Assembly: GCF_001509475.1 (NCBI RefSeq) | Contig: NZ_LLZG01000411.1 | Location: forward strand, 62,001-126,000 | Length of the DNA: 64,000 nucleotides | Direction of reading: 5' to 3' | Source of the DNA: Streptomyces regalis | Lineage (GTDB): Bacteria; Actinomycetota; Actinomycetes; Streptomycetales; Streptomycetaceae | In this document: piece after piece, positions 1-8,304 of the stretch | How the letters are laid out: every line of letters begins with the position of its first letter | How positions within the stretch are numbered: the stretch's first letter is position 1 | Translations under genes and position numbers: made by a program | The notes under the pieces: model-generated | What the model saw: the letters and a program-made list of their open reading frames with translations, nothing else | Databases searched by the model: none | Told to the model about the DNA's origin: nothing

Positions 1-1
1 C

Positions 2-271
2 CCGATGGGTGTGAACACCAGGATGCTGACCGCCGGAGAGGATTCCGGGGACGCGCTGGGAAGAGCGGCGACGCGAGCCGTCACGTCCGCGGGTGACGTC
101 CTGGAGCCGGCCGACGTCGCCGACTCCGTCCTGGCCGCGATCGAGGACGAGCGCTTCCTGATCCTGCCCCACGAAGACGTTCTTGAGATGTACCGGCAGA
201 AGGGCTCGGACTACGACCGGTGGCTGCGCGGGATGCGCCGCTACCAGAGCTCCCTGCTGGAACAGCCATGA
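2..271 (+). CDS. SDR family oxidoreductase, C-terminal part (gene starts outside window)
   Basis: The reading frame is open to the left edge, so the Met codon at position 5 is probably internal. About 90 residues are visible. They carry the typical tail of classical short-chain dehydrogenases: a stretch ending in EPADVADSVLAAIEDERFLI, then a Tyr/Arg-rich tail (YRQKGSDYDRWLRGMRRYQ). The Rossmann motif and YxxxK active site lie outside the window. It is followed 69 bases later by an acyl-CoA dehydrogenase and another SDR on the same strand, so it is probably the upstream member of a catabolic operon. The substrate cannot be deduced. The family call is fairly safe. Confidence 0.7.
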   Translation, partial: PMGVNTRMLTAGEDSGDALGRAATRAVTSAGDVLEPADVADSVLAAIEDERFLILPHEDVLEMYRQKGSDYDRWLRGMRRYQSSLLEQP

Positions 272-340
272 CCGGTACGCCGGGCGAGCTCTGCCTCGCC
301 GCCCGCCCCCAATGTCCCTCCCTCCCCGTCAGGAGTTCGC

Positions 341-1570
341 ATGTCCCTGTTTGAGACCTCGGACCGCGCCAAGAAGTACCAGGCGGATCTGCTCGAGTTC
401 ATGGATGAGCACGTTTACCCCGCCGAGGCCGTGTACCACGAGCAGATGCGCGCGTCGGGTGACCCGCACTTCCAGCCGCCGATCATCGAGGAACTCAAGG
501 CGGAGGCGCGCAAGCGCGGACTGTGGAACCTCTTCCACCCGCACCCCGACTGGGGCCCCGGGCTGACGAACCTCGAGTACGCGCCGCTGGCCGAGATCAT
601 GGGGCGCAGCCACATCGCCTCCGAGGCGTGCAACTGCAACGCTCCCGACACCGGCAACATGGAGGTGCTCACGCTCTTCGGCACCGACGAGCACAAGGAG
701 AAGTACCTCAAGCCGCTGCTCGACGGGACGATGGCCTCGGCGTTCGCGATGACCGAGCCGCGGGTCGCCAGCTCCGACGCCACCAACATCGAACTGCGGA
801 TGCAGCGCGACGGCGACGAGTACGTCCTCAACGGCCGCAAGTGGTTCGCGTCCAACGCCCTGCACCGCAACTGCAAGGTGCTCATCGTCATGGGGAAGAC
901 GGACCCGACCGCCGCCCCGCACCGGCAGCAGTCGATGATGGTCGTCCCGATCGACGCCCCCGGGATCACGGTGATGCGCAATCTGCCGGTGTTCGGCTAC
1001 CAGGACCGTGAGGGGCACGCCGAGATCGACTTCCACGACGTACGGGTGCCGGCCAAGGACGTCCTCAAGGGCGAGGGTGAGGGCTTCGCGATCAGCCAGG
1101 CCCGGCTCGGCCCCGGTCGTATCCACCACTGCATGCGGGCCATCGGCGCGGCCGAGCGGGCGCTGGAGCTCATGTGCCGGCGCGCGCAGTCACGAGTGAC
1201 GTTCGGCAGCCCGGTCGCCGAACGGTCCAACATCCAGGACTGGATCGCGGAAGCGCGCATCGACATCGAGATGCTCCGCCTGCTCACGCTCAAGGCCGCG
1301 TATCTGATGGACACGGTCGGCAACAAGGAAGCGCGCACCGAGATCGCGGCCATCAAGGTGGCCGCCCCGAACATCGCGCTGAAGATCATCGACCGCGCGA
1401 TCCAGGTGCACGGGGGAGCGGGAGTGACCGACGACTTCCCGTTGGCGATGATGTACGCGCACCTGCGGACGCTGCGGCTGGCGGACGGTCCCGACGAGGT
1501 CCACAAGCGGGCCATCGCCAAGCAGGAACTGCGCCAGTACCGCGACGCGGCCACGACGGCGGTGAACTGA
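341..1570 (+). CDS. acyl-CoA dehydrogenase family protein (ACAD10/11-like)
   Basis: This 409-residue flavoprotein is of usual length for acyl-CoA dehydrogenases. It would oxidise an acyl-CoA at the alpha-beta bond using FAD. Visible landmarks are the mid-domain motif [17 protein letters not shown], the helical-domain motif [18 protein letters not shown], and the C-terminal block [13 protein letters not shown] followed by [16 protein letters not shown]. The ADGPDEVH form is typical of the ACAD10/11-like subgroup, which often acts on unusual or 4-hydroxy acyl-CoAs. The ATG start has an AGGAG ribosome site six bases upstream. An SDR gene follows one base after the stop, so the two are probably co-translated. 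Chain-length specificity is unknown. Confidence 0.88.
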   Translation: MSLFETSDRAKKYQADLLEFMDEHVYPAEAVYHEQMRASGDPHFQPPIIEELKAEARKRGLWNLFHPHPDWGPGLTNLEYAPLAEIMGRSHIASEACNCNAPDTGNMEVLTLFGTDEHKEKYLKPLLDGTMASAFAMTEPRVASSDATNIELRMQRDGDEYVLNGRKWFASNALHRNCKVLIVMGKTDPTAAPHRQQSMMVVPIDAPGITVMRNLPVFGYQDREGHAEIDFHDVRVPAKDVLKGEGEGFAISQARLGPGRIHHCMRAIGAAERALELMCRRAQSRVTFGSPVAERSNIQDWIAEARIDIEMLRLLTLKAAYLMDTVGNKEARTEIAAIKVAAPNIALKIIDRAIQVHGGAGVTDDFPLAMMYAHLRTLRLADGPDEVHKRAIAKQELRQYRDAATTAVN

Positions 1571-1571
1571 G

Positions 1572-2354
1572 ATGGCAGGACTCGACCTCACCGGTCGCAC
1601 CGCCGTCGTCACCGGCGCCTCGCGCGGTATCGGGCTGGCGATCGCCCAGGCCATCGCGGCCGCCGGCGGAAACGTCGTCCTCACCTCCCGGTCCCAGGAG
1701 GCGGCGGATGCCGCCGCTGCCCAGGTCGGGGGCACAGCCGTCGGCGTCGGTGCGCACGCGGTCGACGAAGAGGCGGCGCAGCGCTGTGTGGCTCTGACCC
1801 TCGAGCGTTTCGGAAGCCTGGACATCCTCGTCAACAACGCGGGGACCAACCCGGCCTTCGGGCCCGTCATCGACCAGGACCACGCCCGGTTCGCCAAGAC
1901 CTTCGACGTCAACCTGTGGGCTCCCGTCCTGTGGACGGGGCTGGCCACCCGGGCCTGGATGGGCGAGCACGGCGGCGCCGTCGTCAACACGGCGTCGGTC
2001 GGCGGCATGGCCATCGAGGCGAACATCGGGTTGTACAACGCGTCCAAGGCCGCACTGATCCATCTCACGAAGCAACTGGCCCTGGAGCTCTCGCCGAAGG
2101 TTCGCGTCAACGCGGTGGCACCGGGTGTGGTGCGCACCAAGCTGGCCGAGGCCTTGTGGAAGGAGCACGAGCAGGCCGTCTCCGCCTCGACGGCGCTCGG
2201 GCGCATAGGGGAGCCCGCCGACATCGCCTCGGCGGTGGCTTTCCTCGTCTCCGACGCCGCGAGTTGGATCACCGGCGAGACGATGGTGATCGACGGCGGG
2301 CAACTGCTCGGCGACGCACTCCCGTTCCGGCAGGGAGCCGCCATCGGGATCTGA
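1572..2354 (+). CDS. SDR family NAD(P)-dependent oxidoreductase
   Basis: A complete 260-residue classical short-chain dehydrogenase. The cofactor motif TGASRGIG lies near residues 15-22, the NNAG structural motif near residue 90, and the active-site YNASK after a serine-containing strand near residues 155-160. The C-terminus has the usual DGG motif (MVIDGGQLLG). It begins one base after the acyl-CoA dehydrogenase stop, so both are in one operon. It may act as the 3-hydroxyacyl-CoA or alcohol dehydrogenase step of the same catabolic route. The C-terminal tail after DGG is a little longer than the family norm. The substrate is not known. Confidence 0.88.
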   Translation: MAGLDLTGRTAVVTGASRGIGLAIAQAIAAAGGNVVLTSRSQEAADAAAAQVGGTAVGVGAHAVDEEAAQRCVALTLERFGSLDILVNNAGTNPAFGPVIDQDHARFAKTFDVNLWAPVLWTGLATRAWMGEHGGAVVNTASVGGMAIEANIGLYNASKAALIHLTKQLALELSPKVRVNAVAPGVVRTKLAEALWKEHEQAVSASTALGRIGEPADIASAVAFLVSDAASWITGETMVIDGGQLLGDALPFRQGAAIGI

Positions 2355-2368
2355 GGGTGGGGGACCGG

Positions 2369-2396
2369 GCATCCGGCGTACAGAATCGCCGGACGC
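2369..2396. terminator. candidate hairpin terminator between convergent genes
   Basis: GCATCCGGCG at 2369-2378 and CGCCGGACGC at 2387-2396 form a 10-bp stem with one mismatch and an 8-base loop. It sits between the SDR stop and the convergent TetR gene. There is no clear T-tract, as is common in high-GC actinobacteria. Confidence 0.5.
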
Positions 2397-2436
2397 TCCC
2401 TCGTGAGGCGTCCCGTCGAGTCACCCGCCAGGTGTG

Positions 2437-3102
2437 TCAGCCGGGCGGTGCCGACAGATGGACCAGGATGCCGCACACCTCGTCCACGATCTCCCGGGCC
2501 TCCGTCTCGTCCCCGCAGTCGCCCAGTTCGCGCGCCGCCCCTCCGATGACGGTGGTCAGTACGCTCACCCGGACCCGGCCGGCGCGTTGCCGCTCGTCCA
2601 CCTTCAGGAGCCGGGCGTTGCGCCGTACCCACGCGCGGTCCCATTGGCGGCGCATCCTGTCGAAGCCCGCGGGGCCGTCGTCCTCCGCGAGGAGCTTGGC
2701 GAGCCGCCGGTTGTCCCAGGCGCCGGCCAGATACGCCCTGCTTCCCGCCACGAAGAGGGCGATGGGGTCGTCCACGCCACGGCCGCGCTCGGCGTTCAGC
2801 GTGGCCGCGGTCCGGCGTTCCTGTTCCTCCCGGAACTCCTCCCAGAGGGCGAGGTAGAGCCCCCGCTTTCCGCCGTAGTGCTGGAAAAGAGTGCCCACCG
2901 GGACGCCGGAGCGCGCCGCGATCTCGCTGAGGCCGGCGTCGGTGTAACCGCGCTCGGTGAACACCTCCAGCGCGGCGTCCAGCAGCGCACGCCGGACTGT
3001 CCGGTCCTCACCGGCGGGGGCCTGAGACGGGCCCATGTTCCCTTGCTCCTCCGGCAGTTGACGTGCCGTCTCGGTACCGGCGGATTCCACGATGCCGCTC
3101 AC
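2437..3102 (-). CDS. TetR family transcriptional regulator
   Basis: A protein of up to 221 residues with an N-terminal TetR helix-turn-helix. VRRALLDAALEVFTERGY is followed by LSEIAARSGVPVGTLFQHYG, which is the recognition helix and the F/YxHF-type turn. The remainder is a helical ligand-binding domain. The GTG start at 3102 overlaps the stop of the upstream PucR-type gene by four bases. An alternative ATG at 3036 lies just before the HTH, and a GGAGGAG stretch precedes it. It probably regulates the adjacent acyl-CoA dehydrogenase/SDR genes or the liv-type ABC operon; the ligand is unknown. Confidence 0.85.
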   Translation of the reverse strand: MSGIVESAGTETARQLPEEQGNMGPSQAPAGEDRTVRRALLDAALEVFTERGYTDAGLSEIAARSGVPVGTLFQHYGGKRGLYLALWEEFREEQERRTAATLNAERGRGVDDPIALFVAGSRAYLAGAWDNRRLAKLLAEDDGPAGFDRMRRQWDRAWVRRNARLLKVDERQRAGRVRVSVLTTVIGGAARELGDCGDETEAREIVDEVCGILVHLSAPPG

Positions 3103-4394
3103 TGGCCGTCCTCACCTTCCCCGGCCCCGTCGCGGATGGCGAGGGCGACCAGCAGTTCCAGGAGGTCGGCGATCCGGCGCGGATTGCGGCCGGTGCGTTC
3201 CTCGATGCGGCGCAACCGGTAGTGCGCCGTGTTGTGGTGGATCCGCAGCCGGTCGGCGGCCAGCCGCAGGTTGAGATCCGCCTCCGCGAAGGCCCGTATG
3301 GTGGCGGCCAGCGTGTCGCCGCGTCTGCGGTCCTCCTCCAGCAGCGCCCGCACACGGGGATCGACCAGCTGGCGGGCGAGGTCGTCGGCACGCAGCGCCA
3401 GGTAGTCGAAGGGCGACAGCCGCGGCAGCGCCGCCACCCCGCCCCCGCTCGGCACCAGGTCGAGGGCGGCGCGTGCCTCCGCGTAGGCGCGCGACAGTTC
3501 GGCAGCGCCCCGGGCGACGGTGCTGATGCCCATGGAGAGCATGGTTCCCGCCCGCGCGAGCCGCCGCTGCACCGCCTCGAAGTGGGCGCAGATGTCCTCC
3601 GCGTTCATGCCGGCCCGGACCACGGGCACGGTCACCACCTCACCGTGACGCACGACGACCAGGGTTCGGCCGGCCCAGGGCCCGGCCACGCTGATCGACG
3701 CGCTGGTGGCGTACCCGTGCTCGGCCGAGGTGAGGTCCCCGGTGCCGACGTTGTCGACGCACACGGCCACGACCGCCATCATCGGCGAGCGCGGTCCGAT
3801 GCCGTACGCCTGCGCCGCCGCGAACAGCGGACCGCGCGTCGGTGCCACGCCGGCCAGCAGCTGGTCCAACAGATCCCGGCGCTCCCGGTCCGCGTCCGCC
3901 ACCACGTGCTGCTGGTACTCGACGTAGGCCTGCGCGGCATGGGTGCTGGCGTAGTCGACGTACCGCATCAGCGGTGTGACCAGGCACAGCGCGGCCTGCT
4001 GGGCCTCGGCGGAGGTGCCCGCGCAGTCCAGCAGCGCGTCCCACAGCACCTGCCGGCCGACCCGGAAGGCACTGATCCAGTCCTCCAGGGCGAACCCCGC
4101 CCGCGCCCTGCGCATCGCTGCCGCGCGGCTGAACACCAGGTCCTCGGGCGCGATGTCCCGGTCGCCGGCGAGCGCCGCCAACTGCATCCGGTAGTGCTCG
4201 AGCACCTGCTCCCGTACGTCGTCGAAGAACCGCTCGTCCTGCAGCGCGTACGACGGGATCTCCGTGCGCATCACCTCGATGGCGGTCTCCGCCACCTCCT
4301 CGATCCGGTCGTGGACGGCATGCAGGATCCGCCGCCGCTCCCGGCGGAGCGGTTCGGAGAGTCGGGGGGCGCCCAGAACGGGACCGCGAGCCAT
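3099..4394 (-). CDS. PucR/CdaR-type helix-turn-helix regulator
   Basis: A 431-residue regulator. Its C-terminus carries the PucR-type HTH near residues 365-425, recognisable by LRAFAEADLNLRLAADRL followed by HHNTAHYRLRRIEERTGR. The central part resembles the GGDEF-like CdaR domain, and the N-terminal half is an RsbR-like helical region (FALEDWISAFRVGRQ). These regulators usually activate or repress catabolic and uptake genes. It is transcribed divergently from the liv-type ABC operon, with two perfect palindromes in the shared promoter region. Its stop overlaps the start of the downstream TetR gene, so the two regulators form an operon. The effector is not deducible. Confidence 0.85.
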   Translation of the reverse strand: MARGPVLGAPRLSEPLRRERRRILHAVHDRIEEVAETAIEVMRTEIPSYALQDERFFDDVREQVLEHYRMQLAALAGDRDIAPEDLVFSRAAAMRRARAGFALEDWISAFRVGRQVLWDALLDCAGTSAEAQQAALCLVTPLMRYVDYASTHAAQAYVEYQQHVVADADRERRDLLDQLLAGVAPTRGPLFAAAQAYGIGPRSPMMAVVAVCVDNVGTGDLTSAEHGYATSASISVAGPWAGRTLVVVRHGEVVTVPVVRAGMNAEDICAHFEAVQRRLARAGTMLSMGISTVARGAAELSRAYAEARAALDLVPSGGGVAALPRLSPFDYLALRADDLARQLVDPRVRALLEEDRRRGDTLAATIRAFAEADLNLRLAADRLRIHHNTAHYRLRRIEERTGRNPRRIADLLELLVALAIRDGAGEGEDGQ

Positions 4395-4461
4395 GGCGCC
4401 GATCGTCGCCGCCCGCCTCGTGCTCCGTCAACAGCCTCGGGGTGAGACATCCGCGGGGACC

Positions 4462-4518
4462 TGTGCGCGGCGCACAGTCCGGCGACCCGGAAGTTGGGTG
4501 CTCGCACCCAATGTGCGC
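4462..4518. promoter_or_regulatory. two palindromic operators in the PucR / ABC divergent promoter
   Basis: TGTGCGC-G-GCGCACA at 4462-4476 and TTGGGTGC-TC-GCACCCAA at 4494-4511 are both perfect inverted repeats. A further TGTGCGC half-site abuts the second at 4512-4518. They occupy the 188-base divergent region and are natural operator candidates for the adjacent regulators. Binding is inferred from symmetry and position only. Confidence 0.55.
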
Positions 4519-4582
4519 CCCGAACACCCCCACCTACTGTGACGCTCGCCCACCCCCCAGCACGTCGGAAAGGGCGTCACTC

Positions 4583-5341
4583 ATGCTCGCGGTCGACGGT
4601 ATCAGCGTGCGTTTCGGCGGGATCACGGCACTGGACGGTGTCGGGTTCACCGTCGAGCCGGGCACCGCCGTAGGGCTCATCGGGCCCAACGGAGCCGGCA
4701 AGACCACCTTGTTCAACTGCCTCACCAGGCGCTGCACCCCCGATGCGGGGACGGTGCGGTTCGAGGGTGAGGACCTGCTCGCCCTTCCGCCGCACGCCGT
4801 GGCCGGGCGCGGTATCGCCCGCACCTTCCAGAACCTCGGCCTGTTCCCGCGCCTCACGGTCCGGGAGAACGTCATGGTCGGCGCCCACAGCCGGGGGCGC
4901 ACCGGACACCTCGCCGCGGCGCTCCGGCTGCCCCGCGTCCGGCGAGAGGAGAGGGAACTGCGTGAACAGGCAGACGATCTGCTACGGCGACTCGGCCTGG
5001 CGGACGTCGCAGACCACCCCGCCTCCGGGCTGCCGTTCGGCACGCTCAAACGCGTCGAACTCGCCCGGGCGCTCGCGGTACGGCCACGGCTGCTGCTGCT
5101 CGACGAACCCGTCAACGGACTCAGCCACGGCGAGGTCGACCAATTCGCAGATCTGGTCCGATCGGTCCGCCAGGACTTCGACCTCACCCTCGTGGTGGTC
5201 GAACACCACATGGGCTTCGTGATGGGCCTCTGCGACAAGGTGGTCTGCCTCGACTTCGGCCGCAAGATCGCCGAGGGCTCTCCCGAGGAGATCCAGCGCG
5301 ACGCGTCGGTCATCGAGGCGTACCTGGGGGTGGCCGCATGA
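4583..5341 (+). CDS. livG: branched-chain amino acid-type ABC transporter ATPase (LivG-like)
   Basis: A 252-residue cytoplasmic ATPase of the HAAT/Liv uptake family. It has Walker A GPNGAGKTT near residue 37, a family-typical GIARTFQNLGLFPRLTVRENV Q-loop region, Walker B LLLLDEP, and the Liv-specific EVDQFADLV segment. The signature loop is degenerate: GLPFGTLKRVELARAL replaces LSYG/LSGGQ, which is common in LivG. The frame extends further upstream, but the ATG at 4583 has a GGAAAGG ribosome site and fits the family N-terminus (MLAVDGISVRFGGITAL). It overlaps the LivF gene by four bases. Confidence 0.9.
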   Translation: MLAVDGISVRFGGITALDGVGFTVEPGTAVGLIGPNGAGKTTLFNCLTRRCTPDAGTVRFEGEDLLALPPHAVAGRGIARTFQNLGLFPRLTVRENVMVGAHSRGRTGHLAAALRLPRVRREERELREQADDLLRRLGLADVADHPASGLPFGTLKRVELARALAVRPRLLLLDEPVNGLSHGEVDQFADLVRSVRQDFDLTLVVVEHHMGFVMGLCDKVVCLDFGRKIAEGSPEEIQRDASVIEAYLGVAA

Positions 5342-6138
5342 GCGAGCCCACCACCGACCGCGCTGAGTCCGCGGAGCAGCGGGACTTCCTGCAGGTCACC
5401 GACCTGCACGCCGGATACGGCCAGGCCCGCGTGCTCCAGGGCCTCGACTTCTGGGTCGCACGCGGCGAAGTGTGCGCGATCCTCGGGCCCAACGGCGCGG
5501 GCAAGACCACGACACTGCGGGCACTGTGCGGCATGGTCCGCGGCCGAGGCTCGATCACCCTGAACGGTACGCAGCTGCTGGGCCGCTCGCCCGAGCAGGC
5601 CGCCCGGCTCGGTGTGGCGCACGTCCCCGAGGGCCGGGGGACCTTCAACGAGCTGAGCGTCGAGGAGAACCTGCGCGTCGGCGCCCACCTGCGCACCGGT
5701 GTCGGGCGGCGGCGCCGTGCCGAGCGCGCGGCCGTGGCGGCCGACCTGGAGCGGATCTACGGCTACTTCCCCAAGCTGCGCCAGCGCTCGCGTCAGGCCG
5801 CCGGCAGCCTCAGCGGCGGGGAGCAGCAGATGCTCGCCATCGGCAGGGCGCTCATGCTGCGGCCCTCCCTGCTTCTCCTGGACGAGCCGTCCCTGGGGCT
5901 CGCCCCGCTGGTCACCCGCGAACTGTTCGAGATCGTCCGTGCCGTCAACGAGGAGGAACGCACCACCGTGGTCGTCGTCGAGCAGAACGCCCAGCTCGCG
6001 CTGGACATCGCGCACCGGGCGCACGTACTGGAGGCCGGCCGCCTGGTGCTGTCCGGACCGGCCGCACAGATCCGCGAGGACGGGCAGGTCGCCGAGGTCT
6101 ACCTCGGTGTCTCCGTCAGCGCCCGGAAGACCGGGTGA
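5338..6138 (+). CDS. livF: branched-chain amino acid-type ABC transporter ATPase (LivF-like)
   Basis: The second ATPase of the uptake complex, 266 residues. Walker A GPNGAGKTTTLRAL, signature SLSGGEQQML, Walker B LLLLDEPSLGLAPL and the switch region VVVVEQNAQ are all intact. The block VAHVPEGRGTFNELSVEENL is characteristic of LivF. It starts in an ATGA overlap with the upstream ATPase. Its stop overlaps the GTG start of the permease, so the five transport genes are translationally coupled. The N-terminus has about 18 extra acidic residues before the ABC core. Confidence 0.9.
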   Translation: MSEPTTDRAESAEQRDFLQVTDLHAGYGQARVLQGLDFWVARGEVCAILGPNGAGKTTTLRALCGMVRGRGSITLNGTQLLGRSPEQAARLGVAHVPEGRGTFNELSVEENLRVGAHLRTGVGRRRRAERAAVAADLERIYGYFPKLRQRSRQAAGSLSGGEQQMLAIGRALMLRPSLLLLDEPSLGLAPLVTRELFEIVRAVNEEERTTVVVVEQNAQLALDIAHRAHVLEAGRLVLSGPAAQIREDGQVAEVYLGVSVSARKTG

Positions 6139-7025
6139 GCGCCGTGACCGAGTTTCTCCAGCAAGTGGTGGAAGGCCTGGGCTCCGGCGCGGTGTACGCC
6201 AGCCTGGCACTGGCCCTCGTACTGATCTACCGGTTCACGGGGATCGTCAACTTCGCACAGGGTGAGCTGGCCATGCTCTCCACTTACGTCGCCTGGCAGT
6301 TGGTGGCGTCCGGGATGCCGTTCTGGCTGGCGCTGCCGGTCACCCTCGCGGTGTCCTTCGCCGGCGGCATGCTGGTCGAGCGGATCGTCATCCGCCCCGT
6401 GCAGGGCGCACCCGAGCTGACGGTCGTCATCGTCACGGTCGGCCTGTTCATCTTCGTCAACGCGCTGGCCGGCCTGATCTGGTCGTTCACCGTGAAGGAC
6501 TTCCCGCAGCCGTTCCCCGACGGCGGGCTCGACCTGGCCGGGGTGCGCGTGGACTGGTCGACGCTCGGGATCATCGGCGTGGTGGCCGTCGTGATGGGCC
6601 TGCTGTATCTGCTGTTCCAGCACACCGCCATCGGCCTGACGATGCGGGCGGTCGCCTGCAACCCGGCCTCCGCCCGGCTGTCGGGCATCCGGGTGGGCCG
6701 GGTGCTGATGCTCGGCTGGGGGCTGGCCGCCACGGTCGGCGCCGTGTCGGGCGTACTCGTCGCCCCGCTGCTGTTCCTGGAGCCCAACATGATGGGCGGA
6801 GTGCTGATCTACGCGTTCGCCGCGGCCACCCTCGGAGGCTTCGACAGCCCGGTCGGCGCGGTCGTGGGCGGCCTGTTCGTCGGGGTCGCCGAGACGCTCA
6901 CCGGGGCGTACGTCGATGTGGTCGGCGCCGATCTGAAGGTGGGCGTCCCCCTGGTGATCATCCTGGCGGTGCTGCTGGTGCGGCCCCAGGGCCTGTTCGG
7001 ACGAGCGGCGGTGGAACGCGCATGA
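6135..7025 (+). CDS. livH: branched-chain amino acid-type ABC permease (LivH-like)
   Basis: An integral membrane permease of about 296 residues. The N-terminus (FLQQVVEGLGSGAVYASLAL then IYRFTGIVNFAQGELAML) is the canonical LivH start, with the conserved NFAQGE motif. Eight or so hydrophobic segments follow, plus the cytoplasmic EAA-like block (ARLSGIRVGRVLMLGWGLAA). GTG at 6135 overlaps the livF stop (GTGA), and GTG at 6144 is an equally possible start. It pairs with the LivM-like permease immediately downstream to form the transmembrane channel. Confidence 0.88.
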   Translation: MSAVTEFLQQVVEGLGSGAVYASLALALVLIYRFTGIVNFAQGELAMLSTYVAWQLVASGMPFWLALPVTLAVSFAGGMLVERIVIRPVQGAPELTVVIVTVGLFIFVNALAGLIWSFTVKDFPQPFPDGGLDLAGVRVDWSTLGIIGVVAVVMGLLYLLFQHTAIGLTMRAVACNPASARLSGIRVGRVLMLGWGLAATVGAVSGVLVAPLLFLEPNMMGGVLIYAFAAATLGGFDSPVGAVVGGLFVGVAETLTGAYVDVVGADLKVGVPLVIILAVLLVRPQGLFGRAAVERA

Positions 7026-8299
7026 GCACGATCATCGCCACACTCGGCACGGGCCGCGCCCGACGCCTGCGGGCGGCGCTCACCGTCCTGCTCGCGGCGG
7101 CAGTCGCCGTCGGCGCACCGTTCTACTTCGCCCCCTTCCAGGTCTTCCAGCTGACCATGGTGCTCCTGTACGCCGTGGCGCTGGCGGGACTGAATCTGCT
7201 GGTCGGCTTCGGCGGGCAGATCTCGCTCGGGCACGGCGCGTTCTTCGCGGCGGGCGCCTACACGGCGGCGGTCATGCTCGACCGGTACGACACCGGCCAC
7301 CTGGCCACGCTGCCGGTCGCGGCCGCCGGATGCTTCCTGCTCGGCCTCGGGTTCGGGGTGCCCGCGCTGCGGCTGCGCGGCCTGTACCTGGCGCTGGTCA
7401 CCCTGGCGTTCGCGGTGTTCCTGCCGCCCCTGCTCAAGCGGCTCGAACCGGTGACGGGCGGCTCCATGGGCCTGACCGTGGACAAGCTGCAGCCGCCCGC
7501 GTGGAGCGGCCTGGCGGAGGACCAGTGGCTGTACCTCGTCGTCCTCGCCGTCACCGCGGTCGCCCTGCTGCTCGCCCGCAACCTGCTGCGCTCCCGGGTC
7601 GGCCGGGCCCTGCTCGCCGTACGGGACAACGAGAGTGCCGCCGAGGTCATGGGCGTACGGCTGTCGCTGCACAAGACCCTCGCCTTCGCGTGGAGCGCGA
7701 TGTTCGCGGGTGTCGCCGGGTGCCTGTACACCTGGGTGATCGGCTTCGTCTCGCCCGACTCCTTCAGCTTCGTGCTGTCCATCACGCTGCTCGCCGGCCT
7801 GGTGGTCGGGGGGCTCGCCTCGCTGTATGGGCCGCTGCTGGGGGCGGCGTTCGTGATGTACGTGCCGAGCGTGTCCCAGGACGTCAGCGAGGCGGCACCG
7901 GGAGTGGTCTTCGGCCTGCTGATCATCACGGTGATGTTCGTGGCGCCGACGGGACTGGCGGGTCTGCCGGGCCGAGTCCGGGCAGCTGTCGCCCGCCGCC
8001 TGCCCCGCCGCGCACCCACCTCCGCCCGGACGCCCGAGGCCGAGTCCGCACCGGATGGGGAGCCGGAGCCCGACGCCGAGTCCGGGCCGGAATCCCTGGC
8101 CGAGTCCGGGCCGGGCGGGGATCCGGAGTCCCTGGCCGAGTCCGCGCCTGATGCAGAGGAATCCGCGGCCGCATCCGCCCCCGATGTGTCGCCGAAGTCC
8201 CCGGCCGCCTCCGACCCCTCCGCGACGGACACCCCCGCGGACCTCGCAGTTGCCGATGCCGAACCCGTGGGCGCACCGCCCCGCACGGAAAAGGAATGA
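7022..8299 (+). CDS. livM: branched-chain amino acid-type ABC permease (LivM-like) with acidic C-terminal tail
   Basis: A 425-residue permease. Residues 1 to about 320 match LivM, with LVGFGGQISLGHGAFFAAGAY, the conserved GRALLAVRDNESAAEVMGV loop and about ten membrane segments. The last hundred or so residues are not part of the family. They form a low-complexity tail rich in Glu, Ser, Pro, Asp and Ala, with imperfect repeats of the ESGPESLAESGP type. LivM proteins normally end near 300-350 residues. The tail would be cytoplasmic if topology is standard. The start and stop both sit in four-base overlaps with neighbours. Transport of a hydrophobic or branched acid is inferred from the family. 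Confidence 0.87.
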   Translation: MSTIIATLGTGRARRLRAALTVLLAAAVAVGAPFYFAPFQVFQLTMVLLYAVALAGLNLLVGFGGQISLGHGAFFAAGAYTAAVMLDRYDTGHLATLPVAAAGCFLLGLGFGVPALRLRGLYLALVTLAFAVFLPPLLKRLEPVTGGSMGLTVDKLQPPAWSGLAEDQWLYLVVLAVTAVALLLARNLLRSRVGRALLAVRDNESAAEVMGVRLSLHKTLAFAWSAMFAGVAGCLYTWVIGFVSPDSFSFVLSITLLAGLVVGGLASLYGPLLGAAFVMYVPSVSQDVSEAAPGVVFGLLIITVMFVAPTGLAGLPGRVRAAVARRLPRRAPTSARTPEAESAPDGEPEPDAESGPESLAESGPGGDPESLAESAPDAEESAAASAPDVSPKSPAASDPSATDTPADLAVADAEPVGAPPRTEKE

Positions 8300-8304
8300 A
8301 CCAC

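Noticed and set aside
4442..4582. Upstream extension of the LivG-like frame
   Set aside because: It would translate across both promoter palindromes and lacks family similarity; ATG 4583 has a good ribosome site.
5472..6134. Upstream extension of the LivH-like frame
   Set aside because: It lies inside livF in another phase and has no homology; the GTG at 6135 is the natural coupled start.
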